Source: Flavobacterium solisilvae (lineage in GTDB: Bacteria; Bacteroidota; Bacteroidia; Flavobacteriales; Flavobacteriaceae). Taken from it: a DNA stretch of 64,000 nt. This document shows positions 24,633-33,323 of the stretch, one piece after another. The translations under genes and the position numbers were made by a program. The notes beneath the pieces were generated by a model. It did no database searches and was not told the origin of the DNA. It worked only from the letters and a program-made list of their open reading frames with translations. The stretch lies in NCBI RefSeq assembly GCF_012911605.1, contig NZ_JAAMPT010000209.1, forward strand, positions 1-64,000. The letters are read 5' to 3'. Position 1 is the first letter of the stretch; each line of letters opens with the position of its first letter.

Positions 24633-25463
24633 ATGAATATTGGACAATTTAACACGTTAACTATCGCTAGAGCAACCAAAGTTGGACTTTTTTTAACCAA
24701 TGGAAAAGACGATGTTTTATTGCCAATAAAATATGTGCCAAAAACATTTGAAATAGGCGATGAGCTTACTGTTTTTGTCTATCTTGACCACGAAGAACGT
24801 CCGGTTGCAACAACTTTGGAACCTTATGTTACTTTGAATGATTTTGCTTTTCTACGCGTAAATTACATCAATAATTTTGGAGCATTTCTCGATTGGGGTT
24901 TAGAAAAAGATTTGTTTGTTCCGTTTAAAGAGCAAGCGCGACCAATGGAAAAAGGAAAGCGTTATTTGGTTTACACCTATTTGGACGAAAAAACCAACCG
25001 AATTGTAGCTTCCAGCCGAACCAATAAATTCTTGAGTAACGAAGAATTAACGGTTGAAAACGGCGAAGAAGTCGATTTGATTATTTCTCATATTACCGAA
25101 TTGGGAATTAACGTAATTATAAACAAACTACACAAAGGATTGTTGTATGCTAACGAAGTTTACACAGAAATCAGAACTGGCGATAAACACGTTGGTTACA
25201 TCAAAAACATTAGACCTGATCATAAAATAGATGTTTCGCTACAAAAATTAGGATATGAAAGTATCGAACCCAATGCGGCGATTATTCTAAACGAACTTCG
25301 AGCAAGTCGTGGATTTCTAAGATTGAACGATGATAGTCATCCAGAAGATATCAAGACGGTTTTGAAAATGAGTAAGAAAACATTCAAAAAAGCGATTGGT
25401 TCACTTTACAAAGAAAAGAAAATCGATATTCGTCCTGATGGGATTTATTTGTTGGAGAATTGA
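24633..25463 (+). CDS. S1-like RNA-binding protein, CvfB family
   Basis: A 276-residue protein of the CvfB/YitL family with an N-terminal S1-like barrel pair and a C-terminal winged-helix domain (KTVLKMSKKTFKKAIGSLYKEKKIDIRPDGIYL). Recognisable blocks are NYINNFGAFLDWGLEKDLFVPFKEQ and ELGINVIINKLHKGLLY. These proteins bind RNA and affect virulence-factor and stress gene expression in Firmicutes. The role in Bacteroidetes is not established. A Bacteroidetes -7 box lies 27 bases upstream of the start. Confidence 0.92.
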   Translation: MNIGQFNTLTIARATKVGLFLTNGKDDVLLPIKYVPKTFEIGDELTVFVYLDHEERPVATTLEPYVTLNDFAFLRVNYINNFGAFLDWGLEKDLFVPFKEQARPMEKGKRYLVYTYLDEKTNRIVASSRTNKFLSNEELTVENGEEVDLIISHITELGINVIINKLHKGLLYANEVYTEIRTGDKHVGYIKNIRPDHKIDVSLQKLGYESIEPNAAIILNELRASRGFLRLNDDSHPEDIKTVLKMSKKTFKKAIGSLYKEKKIDIRPDGIYLLEN

Positions 25464-25521
25464 TTAAAAGTGTAAATTAGAGAAACACTTACGATATGAA
25501 TAACTAAACTATGAACTAATT

Positions 25522-25797
25522 ATGAGTTGGAAGAATTTAATTGTAAATAGAAAGTTAACATTACTAATTTCATTAATTTATGTTTCAATAGGTACTTTGG
25601 CAGTTTGTTCAGTTTATCCCCAAGATTATTTTTATGGAGAATGGTCATTATTTGGACTGCTATTTACTTTTCCAGTTACGGTAATTAGTTTTGGTTTCAG
25701 ATATGGAGATGCCGAATCCTTACTTCCAATATTTATTATACAATTTTTAATGTTTGTGATTACGTTTTTACTTTTACGAATATTTATTAAGAAATGA
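25522..25797 (+). CDS. Small membrane protein of unknown function
   Basis: A 91-residue protein with three predicted transmembrane helices (about 12-32, 43-60, 68-88) and basic ends. No family recognised. Its TGA stop overlaps the next ATG (ATGA), which suggests translational coupling with a soluble partner. Codon use and composition resemble the neighbours. Confidence 0.6.
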   Translation: MSWKNLIVNRKLTLLISLIYVSIGTLAVCSVYPQDYFYGEWSLFGLLFTFPVTVISFGFRYGDAESLLPIFIIQFLMFVITFLLLRIFIKK

Positions 25798-26138
25798 TAA
25801 AGGCAAAAGTTAATAGAAAAGATTACGATATTTTAGTTTCTGAACCATGGGATTTTGTATCTCTCGACGGGAAGAATTTGATAAAAGGAGAAATTATCGA
25901 TATTGTAAGTGAAAGCTGTGTAATTTACAAAACAAATCACAAATTACAATTTGAAAATAAAGAAGGTAATATTTTGATTTTATCACCAAGGCATCGAGAA
26001 GACAATTTTGAAAATTTAATCGATGAAAAACTTACTTTTAATTGTAATTTATTAATGTCTAACATTGAATTGACAGAAAACGAAAATGTACTTAAAACTA
26101 ATTCTAAATTTGTGCTTATCGCAAGTTTTAAAAAGTAA
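25794..26138 (+). CDS. Hypothetical soluble protein coupled to the preceding membrane protein
   Basis: A 114-residue protein, probably all beta, with the opening KAKVNRKDYDILVSEPWDFV and alternating strands throughout. No signal peptide or recognised domain. It starts inside the stop codon of the small membrane protein gene, so the two likely act together. Nothing else nearby indicates a function. Confidence 0.6.
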   Translation: MIKAKVNRKDYDILVSEPWDFVSLDGKNLIKGEIIDIVSESCVIYKTNHKLQFENKEGNILILSPRHREDNFENLIDEKLTFNCNLLMSNIELTENENVLKTNSKFVLIASFKK

Positions 26139-26193
26139 AATGGAACTGTTTAGAAAACTTTCTTCAATGTTCTTAAATGCCTTAAATGGTTAA

Positions 26194-27354
26194 CTAATAA
26201 ATCTCAGCCAATTTCATTGTTTCATACGTTCGGGTTGTATAAACATTTGAAAGGCAAATAATCGTTACCGTATCTTTTTTTATTGGTATAAATGACGAAG
26301 TGTTTCCATGCCACCAACCGTTGTGATACCAAAGATTTTCACCACTTGGCAATTGTTTCATTCGCATTCCTAAACCATAATCTTTTTTATATTTCAGCAA
26401 ATATGGACTGTAACTGCTGTAAGCTTCTTTCAGAATTTCGGGATTTATAAAATCAGGTGAATAGGTTGCCAAATCAAATTTGACCAAATCTCTTGGCGTT
26501 GAATAAATATTTTTATCGCCGTTTAAATTATCAAATTGATCCCAAGGGTTCATTCCGCCTTTTCTGTACGACAACGAAACGGTATCTTTATCTCTAAAAT
26601 AATCAAAAACAAAGGTGTTTTTCATTCCCAAAGGTTTGAAAATTAATTCATTCATTGCTTTTTCGTATTTTAAACCTGTAGCTTTTTCGATAATTAAAGC
26701 CAAAATAATATAGTTGGTATTGCAATAATCAAAACGTGTATCGTGTGGCGTGAGTAACCTGAATTTATGTTTTGCCATCAAATCCAAAACATCTTGATTG
26801 GTTAAAATTTTCTTCTTGTTCCAACCTGTTTTTAGCAAAGCTGGAAAGCGCGAATAATGCTGCAAACCACTTCTGTGATTGAGCAACGTTCGAATAGTTG
26901 TACTTTTATAAGGAAAACTCGGCAACCAATCGGTAACTTTTTGGTCGAGCATAACATTATCACTTTCAACCAACCTTAAAATAGCAGTTGCCGTCAACAC
27001 TTTACTAACCGAAGCCAAATGTAAAGGTGTATTTGCCGTAATTAATTCTTTAGTTCTTTGGTTAGCAAAACCTTGGTACTTTTCGCTGATGATTTTTCCA
27101 TTTTTTGCCACAACAAAACTGCCGCTAAAACCTGCTGTTCCAATAAAAGCGTTGTAGAAAGAATCTACTTTGGTACTTTTTTCCAAAAGATATTCGTCAG
27201 AAACTTTTCCAAATTTTATGGGAAACGGAATAGAAATTATTGTGCTATCGATGTTTTTACGACTAAAATCAATGTTGTTGTGTAATGATTTTGGCGAAGA
27301 AAAGAAGAATAAAAAAAAGGATATAATAGAAATAAATAACGTTTTCATGTGCAT
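26194..27354 (-). CDS. Secreted serine hydrolase (beta-lactamase/PBP-like family)
   Basis: A 386-residue exported protein. The start may be ATG codon 1 or codon 3; both give a signal peptide ending near SSPKS. The beta-lactamase-family fold has LHLASVSKVLTA with the SxxK nucleophile pair and YCN in FDYCNTNYIILA as the second motif. A C-terminal YHNGWWHGNTSS segment supplies the HxG-type third element. Likely a periplasmic or surface esterase/peptidase; antibiotic hydrolysis is not implied. It is a distant paralogue of the lipoprotein at 18146-19216. Confidence 0.9.
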   Translation of the reverse strand: MHMKTLFISIISFFLFFFSSPKSLHNNIDFSRKNIDSTIISIPFPIKFGKVSDEYLLEKSTKVDSFYNAFIGTAGFSGSFVVAKNGKIISEKYQGFANQRTKELITANTPLHLASVSKVLTATAILRLVESDNVMLDQKVTDWLPSFPYKSTTIRTLLNHRSGLQHYSRFPALLKTGWNKKKILTNQDVLDLMAKHKFRLLTPHDTRFDYCNTNYIILALIIEKATGLKYEKAMNELIFKPLGMKNTFVFDYFRDKDTVSLSYRKGGMNPWDQFDNLNGDKNIYSTPRDLVKFDLATYSPDFINPEILKEAYSSYSPYLLKYKKDYGLGMRMKQLPSGENLWYHNGWWHGNTSSFIPIKKDTVTIICLSNVYTTRTYETMKLAEIY

Positions 27355-27469
27355 TAATCAAGCGGGAATTCTAAGTGAAAATTTTGATTTTCAATCTTTG
27401 CAATACTACTACTTTTTGTTGTAAATTGAAATCTTTAATGGAAGTTTTACAAAAATTTTAGCATAAAAA

Positions 27470-27499
27470 AACCGCTTCTTTTTTTAATTGGAAGCGGTT
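27470..27499 (-). terminator. Rho-independent terminator of tonB-like gene
   Basis: Read on the minus strand, AACCGCTTC/GAAGCGGTT form a 9-bp stem with a 12-base loop followed by TTTTTTATG. It lies 18 bases after the stop of the TonB-family gene. Confidence 0.85.
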
Positions 27500-27517
27500 A
27501 AAAAAGAAATTATGGAA

Positions 27518-28336
27518 CTAATCAATTTTTACTTTAATAGGAAGAACATATTCAGTTCTCACTTTTTGACCATTTTTAACTCCAGCTGACCATTTGGTTT
27601 TTAACGATTTTAAAACTCTAATAGCTTCATTCCCTAGTCCAAAACCCGGATTTCGTAGCACTTTAATATTCGTCATGCTTCCGTCTTTTTCAATAACAAA
27701 CGCAACATGAACAGAAATTATCGTTCCAGCTTGTAAATCTTCTGGTTTTTCAAAATTATTACCTACATATTGATAAAATTTTTCCATTCCGCCAGGAAAA
27801 GCTGGAAGTTTGTCCAATTCCACTGAAGTATAAGAATCTTTTATCGTTTCACCACCAGAAGTTGCTCCAATTGTTGCAGTTGTACTTTGACCTGTTCCAT
27901 CTGGAGTTCCAGTTCCTGAACCAGTGTCGGTTGTTGGTTGATGCGTCGTCATGTTTTCATTGGTTGGAACATCAACGGAAACCGCAGTTTCTGAAACAAC
28001 CATATTGGATAAATTGGTTGGTTCTACTTGTGTTTCAGGTGTTTTTTCTGTTGGTAATGACTTTATTGGTTCACTTTCGGTTTCTGGAATTGTAATAGTT
28101 GTAACTCTAATAGGTTCATCAATGATTCCCGTTGGATTTACAAAAGGAATATCTGATTTTAAATTAAAAATCACAAACGATGCGATAAATCCACCAACAA
28201 GTAATGTTCCATAAAAAAGGGATAACAAAGTGGTTTTTGGATTTTCTCTTCGCAATTGGTAAGCACCATATTCTTGGTTTTTACCTTCAAAAACTAGATC
28301 AATCCAGTTTTTTTCATAGATACTAACGTTTGACAT
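27518..28336 (-). CDS. Energy transducer TonB
   Basis: A 272-residue TonB-family protein. The cytoplasmic start has FEGKNQEYGAYQLRR, a hallmark of Bacteroidetes TonB proteins. One transmembrane helix spans about 36-58. A proline/threonine/glutamate-rich periplasmic linker covers about 70-180, and the TonB C-terminal domain covers about 195-272 (GGMEKFYQYVGNNF..., VLRNPGFGLGNEAIRVL). It transmits proton-motive force to outer-membrane TonB-dependent receptors. No exbB/exbD genes are nearby. The ECF sigma gene upstream is 110 bases away. Confidence 0.93.
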   Translation of the reverse strand: MSNVSIYEKNWIDLVFEGKNQEYGAYQLRRENPKTTLLSLFYGTLLVGGFIASFVIFNLKSDIPFVNPTGIIDEPIRVTTITIPETESEPIKSLPTEKTPETQVEPTNLSNMVVSETAVSVDVPTNENMTTHQPTTDTGSGTGTPDGTGQSTTATIGATSGGETIKDSYTSVELDKLPAFPGGMEKFYQYVGNNFEKPEDLQAGTIISVHVAFVIEKDGSMTNIKVLRNPGFGLGNEAIRVLKSLKTKWSAGVKNGQKVRTEYVLPIKVKID

Positions 28337-28446
28337 AAAAATAGTTTTTTAATGGTTAAGTATCAATAATTACATAGGCAGTGAAATTTTAACAGATAAC
28401 GTTAAAACTTCTTAGAATATTGTGTGAAATGATAAAAAAAGTAAAA

Positions 28447-28995
28447 TTATTTTTTCTCGATAATTTCTGCCAATAGTTTTTTGGCACGAAGCAATTTGAT
28501 TTTAACGTTGCTCAACGGTTCGTTAAGATGTTCCGCAATTTCCTGATAACTCATTTCTTGAAAGTAACGAAGCTGAATAACTTCTTGATAATGAGGTTTT
28601 AATTCCTTGATAAATTGCAAAAGACGTGAAAGATTTTGCTCCGTAATCAATTCATCTTCTGCCGAAGGCGAACTGTCAGCAACATTATAAGCTTGTTGAT
28701 CTTCTTCGTCAGTAATTTCGATAAATAGGGTTGATTTTTTTTTACGAAGTAAATCAATGTGAACATTTTTTGCAATAGCAATCAGCCAAGTATTGAATTG
28801 AAATTCAGGATTGTAACTGGCTATTTTGTCAAAAGCTTTTGAAAAAGTTTCTATAGTAATATCTTCGGCATCGGTTTCATTTTCGGTGCGTTTTAGCATA
28901 AAACCATATACTTCGTTCCAATAATGGTCAAGCAGTGAAGTGAAAGCAATTTGGTCGCCTTTTTTCGCTTTTTCAATCAATTTTTTTATTTCCAA
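28447..28995 (-). CDS. ECF-type RNA polymerase sigma factor
   Basis: A 182-residue sigma-70-family factor. Region 2 has NETDAEDITIETFSKAFDKI and FNTWLIAIAKNVHIDLLRKKK. Region 4 has YFQEMSYQEIAEHLNEPLSNVKIKLLRAKKLL. Its start overlaps the end of a glycosyltransferase gene by 10 bases, so it is probably made from the same transcript. No anti-sigma gene is adjacent. The next gene downstream encodes TonB. It is about 25 percent larger than a minimal ECF factor but has no extra domain. Confidence 0.93.
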   Translation of the reverse strand: MEIKKLIEKAKKGDQIAFTSLLDHYWNEVYGFMLKRTENETDAEDITIETFSKAFDKIASYNPEFQFNTWLIAIAKNVHIDLLRKKKSTLFIEITDEEDQQAYNVADSSPSAEDELITEQNLSRLLQFIKELKPHYQEVIQLRYFQEMSYQEIAEHLNEPLSNVKIKLLRAKKLLAEIIEKK

Positions 28996-30092
28996 TGCAC
29001 GGGTTTTTTAAATGTGTTTGATATAAATACATTTAGTTGGATAAAAATTAAACTGATTTCGATTATTGGAAACCAATACATTACGTCTTTTTCTTTTAAT
29101 TTTCCGGCAGCAAATCCTAATGTTATCCAGCTAAACAGATATCTAAATCCTATCAAACTGCATACCACAATCCATTGGTACTGAAAAATGAGTAGTACAA
29201 TTGGCAGTAATAAAAATAATAATTGTGATGAATAGAAAACGCCAAGTTGAATTTTGTCGAATGCTTTATAATGTCCAGCGGTAGAAACGTGTCTTCTTTT
29301 TTGGGTAAACCATTCTTTGAAAGATGTTTTTGGTTTGGAATACGTAAAACTTTCTGGCAGGTAACAAACCGTTGTATTACTTGAGTTTGCCGCTTGATTG
29401 ATGAACAAATCGTCATCACCAGAACGGATTTTCATGTGGTCAATAAAACCGTTTGTTTTGAAAAATTCTTCACGTTTGTATGCCATATTTCGACCAACGC
29501 CAGTGTAAGGTTTGCCAATTTTTGCCCAAGAAAACATTTGCGTAGCTGACAATAAGGTTTCAAAACGAATTAATTTATTTAAAAATGAACCTGCAATTCT
29601 GTCATAAGCACCATAACCCAAAACGATGGTTTTTTGTTGGGTAAACTGCGAACTCATTTTGGTAATCCAATCTTTCGAAGTTGGGTAACAATCAGCATCG
29701 GTGAAAAGTAAATATTCGTGTTTTGCGGCTTTGATACCAAGCGTTAACGCAAATTTTTTGTTTCCCCAAAAAGCTTCGTTGTTTTCAACTTTAACCAATT
29801 TAATGTTGGAATATTGTTTTTCATATTCTTCAAAAATTTCCAAAGTATTGTCGCTTGAAGCATCGTCAATTAAAACCAATTCAAACTGTGGATAATCCTG
29901 TTCGGCAAGAATAGGAATGAAGTTCTTCACGTTTTCTTCCTCGTTTTTGGCACAAACAATTACAGAAATTGGAATTCTTTTTGGAGTAGCATTTTGAGGT
30001 TTAGCAAATGAAAACTTGCCAAAAATCACGATATAATACAGAAATTGAATACAAACAACGGCAATAAACAAACTGAAAATTGATACCAACAT
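28986..30092 (-). CDS. Membrane-bound family 2 glycosyltransferase
   Basis: A 368-residue GT2-type enzyme. An N-terminal membrane helix (about 3-25) precedes the catalytic domain, with IDDASSDNT (about 77), the metal-binding DADCYP (about 137), SGDDDLF (about 228) and the acceptor-loop QKRRH (about 263). Two or three C-terminal membrane helices (about 285-360) follow. It probably builds a glycan or glycolipid at the cytoplasmic face of the inner membrane. The substrate is unknown. Its stop overlaps the ECF sigma start by 10 bases. Confidence 0.92.
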   Translation of the reverse strand: MLVSIFSLFIAVVCIQFLYYIVIFGKFSFAKPQNATPKRIPISVIVCAKNEEENVKNFIPILAEQDYPQFELVLIDDASSDNTLEIFEEYEKQYSNIKLVKVENNEAFWGNKKFALTLGIKAAKHEYLLFTDADCYPTSKDWITKMSSQFTQQKTIVLGYGAYDRIAGSFLNKLIRFETLLSATQMFSWAKIGKPYTGVGRNMAYKREEFFKTNGFIDHMKIRSGDDDLFINQAANSSNTTVCYLPESFTYSKPKTSFKEWFTQKRRHVSTAGHYKAFDKIQLGVFYSSQLLFLLLPIVLLIFQYQWIVVCSLIGFRYLFSWITLGFAAGKLKEKDVMYWFPIIEISLIFIQLNVFISNTFKKPVHWK

Positions 30093-30169
30093 AAATGCTT
30101 TTTTTGTCTTTTAAAAAGGTTTGCAAATGTAGGTATTCTAAAACCAATAGTCAAGTTAATTTTAACAAA

Positions 30170-30793
30170 TTAAGGACGGTTTTTTTTCATCGCTTTTGCA
30201 ATTTCAATCGCTTGATTTTCATTGGTTTTTTCAAGCTCAGAGATAATGTTTTGGTAGTTTTTGTCATCTCGATTTTGAGATAATTTCTTTTGGGCTTCGA
30301 TACTTGATATTTCTATTTCAAAGGAAACAATTCCACGAGCTTCACGCATGGTTTTTTCGGATAAATCTTCAATCCGAATAGGTTTCTCCGATTTTACTTC
30401 GTATTTATTAACCAGTTTTTTCAAACTTTCGATGCTTTCTTCATAAGTATGCAAACGCACTTTTCCATAAACATGCACGGCAAGATAATTCCATGTTGGC
30501 ACATTTTCATGATCATACCACGAAGACGAAATATAGGAATGTGAACCACTAAAAATAGCCAAAACTTCATCGTTTTGATTAAAACTTTCCGCTTGCGGAT
30601 TTAATTTAGAAATATGACCGATTAAAATTTTTCCCGAAGTTTCGGGATTGGAATTTGTTCCCAAAACCAACGGAATATGCGTTGCCCAAAGTTTTCCATT
30701 AGTTTGATTAACCAAAATAGCAAAGCCATTCTCGCTTATAAATTGTTCAATTTCTGACTGATTTTCGTTTTTATAAAGGTTTGGGATGTACAT
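30170..30793 (-). CDS. FMN-binding negative transcriptional regulator, PaiB family
   Basis: 207 residues of the PaiB/split-barrel FMN-binding family with the MYIPNLYKNEN opening, FAILVNQTNGKLWATHIPL and VPTWNYLAVHVYGKVR blocks. Family members were named for repression of sporulation and protease genes in Bacillus, but many are probably flavin enzymes. There is no helix-turn-helix to support DNA binding. It lies 13 bases downstream of the uncharacterised gene next to it on the same strand. Confidence 0.9.
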   Translation of the reverse strand: MYIPNLYKNENQSEIEQFISENGFAILVNQTNGKLWATHIPLVLGTNSNPETSGKILIGHISKLNPQAESFNQNDEVLAIFSGSHSYISSSWYDHENVPTWNYLAVHVYGKVRLHTYEESIESLKKLVNKYEVKSEKPIRIEDLSEKTMREARGIVSFEIEISSIEAQKKLSQNRDDKNYQNIISELEKTNENQAIEIAKAMKKNRP

Positions 30794-30806
30794 AGTTAAT
30801 TAAAAA

Positions 30807-31475
30807 TTAATCATTTAGATTTTGTTCTACTTCGATTGATATTTTTTGTAAAGTTTCTGAACTAATTCCCATTGAAAAATGTTTATGAAAATATACATTA
30901 TCAATTTTGTTTAAATCTGTTCTTATCATTGATTTTTTGTCAATGTTTATAAAGCTTTTGAATAGTCCAGTCTTTTTGTTTAAAAATTTGAAACAATCAA
31001 TTAAACCCCAATAAAAGAAAAATAATTTTTCAGAATTATTCAATAACTGATCTAATTCGATTAAATGATTTCTGTTTTCAGGAGATAAAAGATATTCGTT
31101 AAACTTATTTACATTAACAGAAGACATTCCAGTTGTTGGAAAACCTATAATTTCAATAAAAGATATTTTACTAGCAATATTTTTCGAGAAATTTAATCGA
31201 GAAATTGAATTGTGATATTTTTTTCCTTCTCCTTTATAATCTTTATGTAAAAATGGATGATGAATATCGTACTTCTCCCAAAATTTTACTCCATCAATCA
31301 AATATTCTCTAACAAGATTAAAAATAGGTGTTTCATCAATGTTAATTGCCCAATTTGGATCACGACCAATGAATATGACTTTGGCATCAATCGGATTAGC
31401 ACCTTGATAACTTTTCTCTTTATATAAATCAATTAAAAATTTTGATGGATGTTTTTGAAAATTGAGATTTTCCAT
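30807..31475 (-). CDS. Uncharacterised protein with possible uracil-DNA-glycosylase-like fold
   Basis: A 222-residue soluble protein. Two short motifs recall the UDG superfamily: AKVIFIGRDPNWA (about 31-43), similar to the VxxGxDPY water-activating loop, and FHKHFSMGIS near residue 195, placed like the HPSP leucine loop. The middle holds KKYHNSISRLNFSK and IEIIGFPTTGMSS. I am not certain of the family. It could be an active-site variant of a UDG-like enzyme or an unrelated Rossmann-like protein. It lies between murB and paiB on the same strand with small gaps (10 and 13 bases), so it is probably co-transcribed with them. Confidence 0.65.
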   Translation of the reverse strand: MENLNFQKHPSKFLIDLYKEKSYQGANPIDAKVIFIGRDPNWAINIDETPIFNLVREYLIDGVKFWEKYDIHHPFLHKDYKGEGKKYHNSISRLNFSKNIASKISFIEIIGFPTTGMSSVNVNKFNEYLLSPENRNHLIELDQLLNNSEKLFFFYWGLIDCFKFLNKKTGLFKSFINIDKKSMIRTDLNKIDNVYFHKHFSMGISSETLQKISIEVEQNLND

Positions 31476-31485
31476 TTTTCAATAC

Positions 31486-32499
31486 TTATATCACATTAAC
31501 TTCTGCTTCAATAGTAATTCCATATTTATCAAAAACGGTTTTTTGGACATATTTTGATAAGTTTAAAATATCTTGACCAGTTGCATTTCCGTAATTAACT
31601 AAAACCAATGCTTGGTTTTTATGAACTCCAGCATCGCCGTTTCGGTAACCTTTTAAACCGGCATTTTCGATTAACCAACCAGCCGGAACTTTTACTTCTG
31701 TTGGTGAAACTTCAAAATGTTTTACCTCAGGAAATTTGGCTTGTACTTTTACAAATAATTCTTTTGAAATCACTGGGTTTTTAAAGAAACTACCGCTGTT
31801 TCCAAGTTCTTTCGGGTTTGGTAATTTAGTGTTTCTGATGGCAATTACAGCATTGGAAACATCTTTTATTGTTGGATTAGTAATATTGTTTTTGGCTAAT
31901 TCCGCTTTGATATCGCCATAATCTATATTGATGATGTGGCTGTGTTTTTTTAGCTTAAAAATAACCGAAGTGATAATGAATTTATCTTTGGCTTCTTGTT
32001 TGAAAATACTTTCTCGGTAACCAAATTTACATTCGTCTTTAGTAAACGTTTTTACTTCTTGCGTTTCAATGTTCATTGCATCACAACTCACAAAAGTGTC
32101 TTTGATTTCGGCTCCATAAGCGCCAATATTTTGTACTGGAGTTGTGCCAACATTTCCTGGAATAAGCGACATATTTTCTAATCCGCCGAAGTTTTGGTCA
32201 ATGGTCCAAAGCACAAATTCGTGCCAAACTTCTCCAGCTTGACTTTCAACCCAAACGAAATCGTCGTCTTCTTTGATGATTTTTTTTCCTTTCAAATCAA
32301 TATGAATAACCAAAGCATCAATATCTTGTGTCAACAACATATTGCTTCCGCCGCCAAGAATAAATTTTTTTTCAGAGGAATGATTTTTCAAAACAGCTTG
32401 TAATTCGTCCAAATTATGAACGGCAACAAATTGCTTGGCTTTGGCTTCAATTCCAAAAGTGTTGTAGTTTTTTAAAGAGAAATTATGTTGGATTTGCAT
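31486..32499 (-). CDS. murB: UDP-N-acetylmuramate dehydrogenase MurB
   Basis: 337 residues of the E. coli-type (type I) MurB, which reduces UDP-GlcNAc-enolpyruvate to UDP-MurNAc in peptidoglycan synthesis with FAD and NADPH. Seen are NYNTFGIEAKA, the FAD-binding LGGGSNML, IPGNVGTTPVQNIGAYG, GYRESIFK with the catalytic serine, and GNSGSFFKNP. Downstream on the same strand are the UDG-like and paiB genes. Its upstream spacer is filled by four tandem 13-bp repeats. Confidence 0.97.
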   Translation of the reverse strand: MQIQHNFSLKNYNTFGIEAKAKQFVAVHNLDELQAVLKNHSSEKKFILGGGSNMLLTQDIDALVIHIDLKGKKIIKEDDDFVWVESQAGEVWHEFVLWTIDQNFGGLENMSLIPGNVGTTPVQNIGAYGAEIKDTFVSCDAMNIETQEVKTFTKDECKFGYRESIFKQEAKDKFIITSVIFKLKKHSHIINIDYGDIKAELAKNNITNPTIKDVSNAVIAIRNTKLPNPKELGNSGSFFKNPVISKELFVKVQAKFPEVKHFEVSPTEVKVPAGWLIENAGLKGYRNGDAGVHKNQALVLVNYGNATGQDILNLSKYVQKTVFDKYGITIEAEVNVI

Positions 32500-32504
32500 T
32501 GATA

Positions 32505-32556
32505 TTGAATTTTGAAATTGATTTTTGAGATTGATTTTTGAGATTGACTTTTGAAA
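32505..32556. repeat. Four tandem 13-bp repeats (TTGANTTTTGARA)
   Basis: Units at 32505-32517 (TTGAATTTTGAAA), 32518-32530 and 32531-32543 (both TTGATTTTTGAGA) and 32544-32556 (TTGACTTTTGAAA). The array fills almost the whole 62-base gap between the DUF2461 stop and the murB start and ends 5 bases from the murB ATG, so the murB leader is made of it. Confidence 0.9.
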
Positions 32557-32561
32557 ATATT

Positions 32562-33236
32562 TTATTCTTCTGTTTCGAGTGCTCGTCTCAAAAAATCATT
32601 CATTGGTTTCATCAGAATTAATTTTTGAGCGATGGTTTTGCTAAAATCTTTGTCGGTAAAAAGTTTGTCATCAATTTTTTGAGAAACAGTGAAGCTTTTC
32701 AGTTTTAAAAACTCAATTGCCGGATGATTTGGATCGAAATCTTTTGGTGCTTTTTTCAAAGTGTTATTTTCGTCTCTGTCCAAATCGCCAAAAGTTGATT
32801 TGAAATTTTTATCCGAAACTACTGTTTCCAAATCGTCATGAAAAAACTCGATTTCTTTTCGGATTTGTTTCAACTGATTGGGTTCCGGACACCAAACGCC
32901 GCCAGCAATAAACGAATTTCCTTTCTCAAAATGAACGTAATAACCTGGACTGTTTTTTTGGAATTTATTTTGGGTAAACCATGCACCCATATTGGTTTTG
33001 TATGGCGATTTATCTTTGCTGAAACGAATGTCACGATTGATGCGAAACGTACAGTTTTTTACTTCCAATGGTTCCAATGTTGGATCCAATTTCTTCATTT
33101 CGTCCAATAACGAAGCGATAAAAGCATGATAATCCTTTTTATAGTTTTCATACCTTTTTTTGTTGGCATGCATCCATTCGGTATTGTTATTTGCAATTAA
33201 ATCGGCTAAAAACTGAAGCGCTTCTTTTGTAATCAT
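32562..33236 (-). CDS. DUF2461 family protein
   Basis: A 224-residue DUF2461 (TIGR02453-like) protein. Recognisable marks are LADLIANNNTEWMHANKKRYE, FRINRDIRFSKDKSPYKTNMGAWF and YYVHFEKGNSFIAGGVWCPEP. The function is unknown; the family is widely distributed in bacteria and fungi. Its stop abuts the tandem-repeat array ahead of murB. Confidence 0.9.
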   Translation of the reverse strand: MITKEALQFLADLIANNNTEWMHANKKRYENYKKDYHAFIASLLDEMKKLDPTLEPLEVKNCTFRINRDIRFSKDKSPYKTNMGAWFTQNKFQKNSPGYYVHFEKGNSFIAGGVWCPEPNQLKQIRKEIEFFHDDLETVVSDKNFKSTFGDLDRDENNTLKKAPKDFDPNHPAIEFLKLKSFTVSQKIDDKLFTDKDFSKTIAQKLILMKPMNDFLRRALETEE

Positions 33237-33323
33237 TTTTTTAAGTTTATAAGTTTAGTAGTTTAAAAGGTTATGAGTTTAGAGAATTACTTCAAACTTC
33301 CATCTTCAAACTCCTAACTATTT

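Noticed and set aside
26139-26190. 17-codon ORF (MELFRKLSSMF...) after the orphan pair
   Set aside because: Too short, ends in the CTTAAATGCCTTAAATGG repeat phrase and has no sign of selection; treated as spacer.
18146-27354. The two beta-lactamase-family genes as antibiotic resistance genes
   Set aside because: Both have the general serine hydrolase motifs but no class C-specific pattern I can confirm; the family is broad (esterases, peptidases), so resistance is not supported.
30795-30806. A separate short gene between paiB and the UDG-like gene
   Set aside because: The gap is only 13 bases and has no coding capacity.
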